DNA of 64,000 nt from a virus. Below the pieces are notes generated by a model. It saw only the letters and a program-made list of their open reading frames with translations. It searched no databases and was not told the origin of the DNA. The position numbers and the translations under genes are program-made. Positions 59,188-64,000 of this stretch are shown here, one piece after another; position 1 is the stretch's first letter, and each line of letters starts with the position of its first letter. Where the stretch lies: positions 26,301 through 90,300 of the IMG/VR virus record IMGVR_UViG_3300006793_000018. The stretch is one strand, 5' to 3'.

Positions 59188-59268
59188 TCAGTATGGCAGG
59201 TACGATTGCTCGTCACCGCTTTCCATTCCATCGTTTCGTTCTTCGTCAGTTCGTGGGTCTTTTTGCAT
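59188..59268 (-). CDS. Micro-ORF, 26 residues
   Basis: ATG 59268 lies about six bases after AAAGGAAGTG and yields MQKDPRTDEERNDGMESGDE and a final QSYLPY. It fills the gap between two genes, and its stop is followed by the GAGGTGATT ribosome site of the next. It is charged and probably unstructured. Coding status rests on spacing and ribosome site only. Confidence 0.3.
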   Translation of the reverse strand: MQKDPRTDEERNDGMESGDEQSYLPY

Positions 59269-59269
59269 T

Positions 59270-59668
59270 TTATTCACTTCCTTTTTGTTTTCTGGTTGGG
59301 TAGCCTTCGTCATCAGTTCCTGAGATCGAAGGGTCAAGCGTCCAGCCGCTTGGTGTCCATAGGGGATAGTCATCATCGAGGTGATATTCGGGCATGGACT
59401 TGATGTGGGCAATCGCTTGGCTTTTGGTCGCACCGTTCTTTGGACAGGTTCCAACCACCAGATCCATCACATCTCCCCAACGATTGAGTTGGTTTCCATC
59501 AATGTCAAAGATTTCAACAACCATGACACGGTTTGAACCCCACTCCATGGAGTAGTGATGAACGCAATCATCCCACTTAATTCGGGCATAGGACATATGA
59601 CCATTCGGAGTCTTAGTGGTGGTGAGATGATAGGACTTCTCACCGTGCTTGCTGTTTCCTTGAACCAT
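59270..59668 (-). CDS. Hypothetical protein
   Basis: 132 residues from ATG 59668 (GGAG nine bases upstream). Beta-rich: KSYHLTTTKTPNGHMSYARI, SNRVMVVEIFDIDGNQLNRW, then CPKNGATKSQAIAHIKSMPE. The end is acidic with a Pro/Gly-rich tail. No family recognised. Confidence 0.5.
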   Translation of the reverse strand: MVQGNSKHGEKSYHLTTTKTPNGHMSYARIKWDDCVHHYSMEWGSNRVMVVEIFDIDGNQLNRWGDVMDLVVGTCPKNGATKSQAIAHIKSMPEYHLDDDYPLWTPSGWTLDPSISGTDDEGYPTRKQKGSE

Positions 59669-59689
59669 GTTAATCATCTCCGCAGGATT

Positions 59690-59755
59690 TCATCCGAGGG
59701 GGGCTGTCTTTATGAAGATCTCCGTATTCTCTTTGACCACCATCCATTCAAGCAT
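59690..59755 (-). CDS. Micro-ORF, 21 residues, behind a near-perfect ribosome site
   Basis: After GAGGAGGA the ATG at 59755 opens a frame MLEWMVVKENTEIFIKTAPL ending with a Gly and stop TGA at 59690. It occupies the only spacer of about 80 bp in this region, overlapping the end of the 162-residue zinc gene. Its stop is followed by a short ATGA-linked frame of seven codons. It may be a leader peptide or only a ribosome-loading site for the 59668 gene. Confidence 0.3.
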   Translation of the reverse strand: MLEWMVVKENTEIFIKTAPLG

Positions 59756-60236
59756 TCCTCCTCTTTAGCATTGGATGATTCATCAAAGCGGCAAGTGGAT
59801 TGGGTTGGGCGGTGATTCTGCACCGTGGGTACTCACTGCACCCAAGGAAAGCACCGTGGCGTCCTGCACGTGTCCTGAGCGTTCCTCCACATGAGCAGGG
59901 GCGTTCCTCGAACTGAGGGTTCAACTTGTGAACTGAATCGATTCGATCAAGCAGGTTCTTCCTCCAATTCTTGGTGCGATGAACGCGCTTGCAGGGTCTG
60001 AGGAAAACATCCCCTCCAGGGCTGACAGCAACGACACGGATGGCGTCCTTGCCGACATCCCTGCCGACATCACCAGTTGCGATGGTGGAATACACACGGA
60101 CAAAGCATCCATGGTCGCCAAATCCCTGGTCGTACACGGCTTCCTTGCAGGGGTGATTGGGTTCAACTTGATCGAACCCAAGGTGTTCCATGAAGGCGTC
60201 AAATTGAGCCTTTGTGATCTCAACGAAGTTGCTCAT
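59748..60236 (-). CDS. Protein with C-terminal topoisomerase-type C4 zinc finger
   Basis: 162 residues. The N-terminal domain is unrecognised (VRVYSTIATGDVGRDVGKD, KRVHRTKNWRKNLLDR). Residues 112-140 carry CSCGGTLRTRAGRHGAFLGC, then SEYPRCR, the zinc finger found at the C-terminus of type IA topoisomerases, which binds single-stranded DNA. It is next to the UvrD-like helicase, so a DNA-repair or replication partner is likely. Confidence 0.7.
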   Translation of the reverse strand: MSNFVEITKAQFDAFMEHLGFDQVEPNHPCKEAVYDQGFGDHGCFVRVYSTIATGDVGRDVGKDAIRVVAVSPGGDVFLRPCKRVHRTKNWRKNLLDRIDSVHKLNPQFEERPCSCGGTLRTRAGRHGAFLGCSEYPRCRITAQPNPLAALMNHPMLKRRNA

Positions 60237-63007
60237 TCGCTCAACTCCTCAAATGCCTCAGTTGGAGTGTCATTTGGGGTGTCTGTCCGTGGAGCGTCAA
60301 GCACTCCAGCGACGTCGTTATCGACGGCAGATTTCATGGCAGATTCAAGATCACAATACCAGTTCTGTCCAGCATCAACGACGATGTTCCACTTCTTAGC
60401 CCTCGTCCATGCCACATAGCACATATTGGCCTCATTGACAGCAGATTCAACGGATGCTTTCATTGATCGGGGAGACATGAATGCTGGCATTGTACCATCA
60501 TCAGTCTTGATGGAGTCAATGATGAACATCACATCAGCCTCTTCACCTTTGAAGCGGTGAATGGTGGAGATGTGGACGGCTGTACCGCCCTCCTCAGTGA
60601 ACAGGGTGTTCTTCACCCAGTCGGACAAAACCGTGGCGAATTTACCTGTTGTGGGCTTGTCTTCACGGCGACCGAAATACAGATTGACGAAGGCAACCAT
60701 GAGATCAATGTTCGCCGCCAATTCCTCGAAGTTGGAGTCGGATGCGATGGCCTTGGCGTGTCCTCCATGCAGGTCGGTGAACTTCTGGACGGCGTGTTGC
60801 TTGAGTTGCTCCAACTCCTTGATGGCGGTGCGACGGGTCATCCCAGAGGCGTCCCTGTCCTTCCAGCCCAGTCCAATGCGAGTCAACTTCTTGACGGCCC
60901 ATGTGCCGCTGAGAATCTTGTCAGAGGTACGGGTGCGGTTGGCGGTGGCGGCGAAGGCTTGCGTGACCATGCCGTCCTTGCCTGTTGGCGTTGAAACAGG
61001 GATGCCCTGCTTGACAAGTCCAATGAGGTACTCTGCAAGGGGTGCTTTGAGGCGAGAAACAAGACCAAAGGTGGTATCCGACCCAAGGAGGTTTTGCGCG
61101 CTCACAACGGCCTTGCCAACCTCGGCAGGGCTGATGGTGATGGGCAGCGGTCCACGCGGCCAATTGAGGTGTCCGAATTGATCGGCAACCAATGGGTGTG
61201 CAGGACTTTTGTGGTTGTGATAATTGGTTGCAGGAACTTGATCTCCCCACACCTCATGGACTTGAGAAAGGGCATCAGCACAAGCAACACGGGCAGAGGC
61301 GGCAACCATCTCAGTGCCACGCCAGCAGACGGACTGTGGGAAATAGGTCGCACCAATCTGTGTGGCGTTGTCGTGAAATGCCGAACTTGAGGCTCCTGCA
61401 AATAGGTAAATTGCCTGTGAAATATCTCCGCAGATGACAATGTGAGCATCAGTTGCAGTGAGCCTCCAAACGAGTTGCGCCTTGAGTACGCTGAGGTCTT
61501 GAACTTCATCGATGAACATACACTGGATGCGCTGAGAATCGGGCAGAGAGAGGTCAAGAGCATGAGGGAGGTACACTTGGTCATCCATGGTCAAAAGACA
61601 GGCTCCTGTGCCTGTTTCAGCCTCATCCAGATCAATGGTGATGTCCTCGACAGGGCGTTCATATCCATCAAGACGGATGTCGATCTCGTCCTGCTTGAAC
61701 ACCAGGCTGAGAACGGTGATGAGGTCATCAAGACGCTTGGCTTGAACCACACGGATTCCCGTAGCACGGTCGTATTTTGCCCAAGGTGCGATGCGCTTGC
61801 CATCGACCTTGTACGTGCCTTGCTTGCCGAATTGACGGCCAATCCAAGTGCCATCCAACTTCTCCTTTTGGCCCTCGTTCTCGAAGGTCATGACGATGCG
61901 TTCGTTGGCGTCCTGAGCGATGACAACTTTCGTCACAGAATCGCCCTGAGTCTTGAGGGACACGGACTTGAAGTCGTTGTCCTTCTTAGCAACAGGAGGG
62001 AACACGGTGGAGGCCACACGGAGAATCTGCCAATGGGCTTGATCGACCTTGGCAGGGTCTTTGGTGCGAACCAATTCTTTGATGGTGTTGGCGTTCTCCC
62101 AATACTTCTCATGGCGAGAATCCTTGACAGGAACGACAGCATCAGTCCACGGGTTGGCATCGCAATGAGGGCGGTGCTTGCCACGCTTGAAGGCCGAGTG
62201 GATGCCAAGGGCGAGGACAGACATGGCGAGGCGACAGGCCACCCTGTCACCAAAGCCACCGATGGCGTTGTCATCCCAACCTTGGTTGGAACCGACGCGC
62301 TTGACGATGGCAACGGCCTCTGTGATCTCCTCATCCCATTCCTCCTCCGTGGAGGTGCGGATGGCGAAGAAGTATCCGTCATCGGTGGTGTCGATGCCCA
62401 TGGTTCGGGGTACAAAGCCCTCGTTCATGAGAATGGTACACAAGTCCCTCAATCCGTAAGAGAGGTCGTTGAAGGCGTGAGAGGTGGTCTTCAAGTCCAA
62501 CTGGTTGGCACAGATGACCAAGGAGTTGAGGTTCATCCCGTACAGGGAGGAACCAAGCGCACCAGAGAGGACAATGCGACAGAAGCGTGTCCAACGGTGT
62601 TCACCTGCATCGAGGAGATCGACACGGCTGAAACCCTCTGCCTTGGCCTTGGCCGTGAGCAGAGCGTGTCCTCCAGCGTTGACGGTGTTCCTGTTCCCAA
62701 GGATGTGGGCATTGAGTCCGTACTCCTTTTTGAGTTCAAGCAGAGCGTCCTTTCGAGATTGAGCAATGTGGGTATTGAAGGCGGTGCTACTCGTCCTGAT
62801 GGTGGGGTCGAATCGTGCCACGGTGCGCTCCATTCCATTGATGAGCGAGGACTTTCCAGAACCTGCAACAGACGAGATGGCAATGCGAGCAGGGGCTGCT
62901 CCTCCAATGATCTTCTCAGCGAACTCATCCAAGGATGACCATTGCTCAGTTGACCAAGAGTTCCCGTTTTGATCTGTTCGAGGGATGATGGCGTGATGGA
63001 AACTCAA
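60233..63007 (-). CDS. UvrD/Rep-type superfamily 1 helicase
   Basis: 924 residues. Motif I (Walker A) ISSVAGSGKSSLING, motif II CMFIDEVQDLS, motif III VICGDISQAIYLFAGA, motif V VHISTIHRFKGEEADVMFI, motif VI YVAWTRAKKW. The chain is longer than Rep/UvrD (about 670-720 residues) because of an insertion between motifs I and II (about residues 200-460). It unwinds DNA 3'-5'. Antisense ORFs over this gene are shadows. ATG overlaps the 63004 gene. Confidence 0.92.
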   Translation of the reverse strand: MSFHHAIIPRTDQNGNSWSTEQWSSLDEFAEKIIGGAAPARIAISSVAGSGKSSLINGMERTVARFDPTIRTSSTAFNTHIAQSRKDALLELKKEYGLNAHILGNRNTVNAGGHALLTAKAKAEGFSRVDLLDAGEHRWTRFCRIVLSGALGSSLYGMNLNSLVICANQLDLKTTSHAFNDLSYGLRDLCTILMNEGFVPRTMGIDTTDDGYFFAIRTSTEEEWDEEITEAVAIVKRVGSNQGWDDNAIGGFGDRVACRLAMSVLALGIHSAFKRGKHRPHCDANPWTDAVVPVKDSRHEKYWENANTIKELVRTKDPAKVDQAHWQILRVASTVFPPVAKKDNDFKSVSLKTQGDSVTKVVIAQDANERIVMTFENEGQKEKLDGTWIGRQFGKQGTYKVDGKRIAPWAKYDRATGIRVVQAKRLDDLITVLSLVFKQDEIDIRLDGYERPVEDITIDLDEAETGTGACLLTMDDQVYLPHALDLSLPDSQRIQCMFIDEVQDLSVLKAQLVWRLTATDAHIVICGDISQAIYLFAGASSSAFHDNATQIGATYFPQSVCWRGTEMVAASARVACADALSQVHEVWGDQVPATNYHNHKSPAHPLVADQFGHLNWPRGPLPITISPAEVGKAVVSAQNLLGSDTTFGLVSRLKAPLAEYLIGLVKQGIPVSTPTGKDGMVTQAFAATANRTRTSDKILSGTWAVKKLTRIGLGWKDRDASGMTRRTAIKELEQLKQHAVQKFTDLHGGHAKAIASDSNFEELAANIDLMVAFVNLYFGRREDKPTTGKFATVLSDWVKNTLFTEEGGTAVHISTIHRFKGEEADVMFIIDSIKTDDGTMPAFMSPRSMKASVESAVNEANMCYVAWTRAKKWNIVVDAGQNWYCDLESAMKSAVDNDVAGVLDAPRTDTPNDTPTEAFEELSE

Positions 63008-63324
63008 GCAATCAACTCCGAACGAACAAACACGGCTTCATCGCCGTCGATCTGCATGATGATGAGGTCGTCCTTGGTTGCACCGTACTCCTCAATGAGA
63101 TGAGGTACATTGGTGCATTCAGCGGCAGAGTCTGCGAACATCTCGAAGCCCTTGACAGGGGCGAGAGAGTCCCGTGCATCCCAAACAGAGATGTCCCCGT
63201 CGAGTTCGTACTGCTCACGCCAATCATCGTCCATTTGGACATTCCAGAACATCGTCCAGCCGTTGCCATCGTGGAGGTCAAGGCCGACCTGCGCCAAATG
63301 ATCAAGGTCAATGTTGATGCTCAT
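63004..63324 (-). CDS. Small hypothetical acidic protein
   Basis: 106 residues with an acidic, aromatic N-terminal half (DLHDGNGWTMFWNVQMDDDW) and a C-terminal strand-helix (IEEYGATKDDLIIMQIDGDE, then AVFVRSELIA). Overlaps the helicase start and the neighbouring gene by four bases. No family recognised. Confidence 0.5.
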   Translation of the reverse strand: MSINIDLDHLAQVGLDLHDGNGWTMFWNVQMDDDWREQYELDGDISVWDARDSLAPVKGFEMFADSAAECTNVPHLIEEYGATKDDLIIMQIDGDEAVFVRSELIA

Positions 63325-64000
63325 TCAACCACCTCGTATGGGACTGTGTTGTTCGCATTATCCAGTCCTTGATGGATGAGGTGCTGGAGGCAATCTCTCG
63401 CATCGGAGATGCTTTGCTCCATGAGGAGGAACTCAATGCAATCCTTGGCCTCATAGAGGTCATGCGCCATGGTGAGGCGGTTGCAGTTGGGGCAGACATC
63501 AGCAGACAGGGCGAAGTGTTCACCCTGATCCTCAGTCCATGTGCAATTGGTATGGATGCAGTAGTCCTCGCCACCATCGACCACAACACGGCTGTTGATC
63601 GAATTCCCATGACCAGCGTTCTCAGCACGGCTGTCACAGTCTGGATGAGGGCATTCGGTACGGTTGGCAGGGTCAGCCTCGAACGACGCCACAGAGGGGG
63701 TCGCAGAGTGGCAGAAGCGAGGGTCGGGCTGAGGAGGCTGAGGCGGTGATGGAGCGTCTTCAACGGCTTGGAGGAATTGCTTGACAATGGTCCTCCAAGT
63801 GGAGGTGCGACCTGCGTTTTGACGGCTTGCAACGAGGTCATTGAAGCCCTCTTGAACAGCGTCTGTCCATTCAGTCTTGAATGGTTCTTCGAGATCATCA
63901 GCGAGGTCGCTTGTACCTGTATCAGCATACCAAGCCTGGGTTGCTCCTCGCTTCCAATAGGTGTATCCTGCGTAGTAAGATTCGGTTGTTTCAAAGGTGC
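63321..64000 (-). CDS. Zinc-finger hypothetical protein (5' partial at window edge)
   Basis: The frame is open to the right edge, about 226 codons, without any ATG in the last 300 bp, so the start lies outside. The visible protein starts TFETTESYYAGYTYWKRGA, continues through a helical part and a Pro-rich linker, and includes CHSATPSV, TECPHPDCDSR, YCIHTNCTW and DVCPNCNRLT, which form one or two zinc sites. A GTG at 63692 is an internal codon rather than the start. Function unknown. Confidence 0.6.
   Translation of the reverse strand, partial: TFETTESYYAGYTYWKRGATQAWYADTGTSDLADDLEEPFKTEWTDAVQEGFNDLVASRQNAGRTSTWRTIVKQFLQAVEDAPSPPQPPQPDPRFCHSATPSVASFEADPANRTECPHPDCDSRAENAGHGNSINSRVVVDGGEDYCIHTNCTWTEDQGEHFALSADVCPNCNRLTMAHDLYEAKDCIEFLLMEQSISDARDCLQHLIHQGLDNANNTVPYEVVE

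Noticed and set aside
59690-59720. Seven-codon frame MKSCGDD after the 21-codon micro-ORF
   Set aside because: Too short to support; possibly only a by-product of ATGA at the stop.
61442-62938. 498-codon open frame on the + strand, opposite the helicase
   Set aside because: It is antisense to a helicase with all SF1 motifs and has no recognisable motif, ribosome site or neighbours on that strand. Codon symmetry in a GC-richer gene explains it.
63308-63994. 228-codon - strand frame with an ATG near the right edge
   Set aside because: Low-complexity Ser/Leu/Arg translation; it lies out of frame with the Cys-rich zinc protein that continues through the same DNA.
1-64000. tRNA genes, integrase, attachment sites or insertion sequences
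   Set aside because: No cloverleaf-like segment, recombinase motifs or terminal inverted repeats were recognised in reading both strands; coding is nearly continuous.

Overview
The window is a densely packed segment of a tailed (HK97-fold, head-tail) DNA virus of an archaeon. Head and tail genes are typical of Caudoviricetes: prohead protease, major capsid protein, connectors, tail tube, G/GT-type tail chaperones, tape measure and very large tail proteins. The information-processing genes point to an archaeal host: a group II chaperonin (thermosome), a PriS-PriL-like primase, an MCM-like AAA+ protein, an ERCC4/Hef-type nuclease, a protein with an archaeal DNA-ligase architecture, and weak TFB- and PC4-like candidates. 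This combination resembles what is known of marine archaeal viruses such as the magroviruses of Marine Group II (Poseidoniales). The host assignment is an inference, and no terminase, portal or DNA polymerase is visible here. The 5'-most and 3'-most genes are cut by the window edges, so this is part of a larger genome.

Layout: positions 1-34,452 are all on the + strand and hold the virion (late) genes. Positions 34,410-64,000 are all on the - strand and hold replication, modification and many small accessory genes. The two blocks converge and overlap tail-to-tail by 43 bp. Coding density is extreme: there is no gene-free stretch above about 80 bp. Most - strand genes overlap by ATGA/GTGA or a few bases, with GAGG/GGTGAT Shine-Dalgarno sequences inside the preceding gene. 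No tRNA, rRNA, CRISPR array, insertion sequence, integrase or attachment site was seen.

Late block: (i) a large virion-region protein with a DNA-ligase-like nucleotidyltransferase domain, protease plus scaffold, and capsid protein; (ii) small beta-rich and SAP-domain proteins and head-tail connectors; (iii) tail tube, a tail-chaperone pair joined by a canonical -1 frameshift site (CCCTTTG), and a short tape measure; (iv) about 15 kb of giant tail proteins with concanavalin/LamG-like modules; (v) small, strongly basic proteins and a cytosine-methyltransferase-like protein. Four of the products in (v) share an amphipathic N-terminal peptide, which I interpret as a possible capsid-targeting tag.

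Early block: DnaQ-like exonuclease, MCM-like helicase, ERCC4 nuclease, PriS-PriL fusion primase, C5 methyltransferase, Cas4-like nuclease, PAPS-reductase-like PP-loop enzyme, RecA/Sak4-like ATPase, candidate single-strand-binding protein, a DNA-ligase homologue lacking its catalytic lysine, transcription-factor-like small proteins, thermosome, a long run of Cys-rich (zinc-ribbon) proteins of unknown function, and a UvrD-like helicase. Six micro-ORFs of 21-49 codons were read directly from the sequence.
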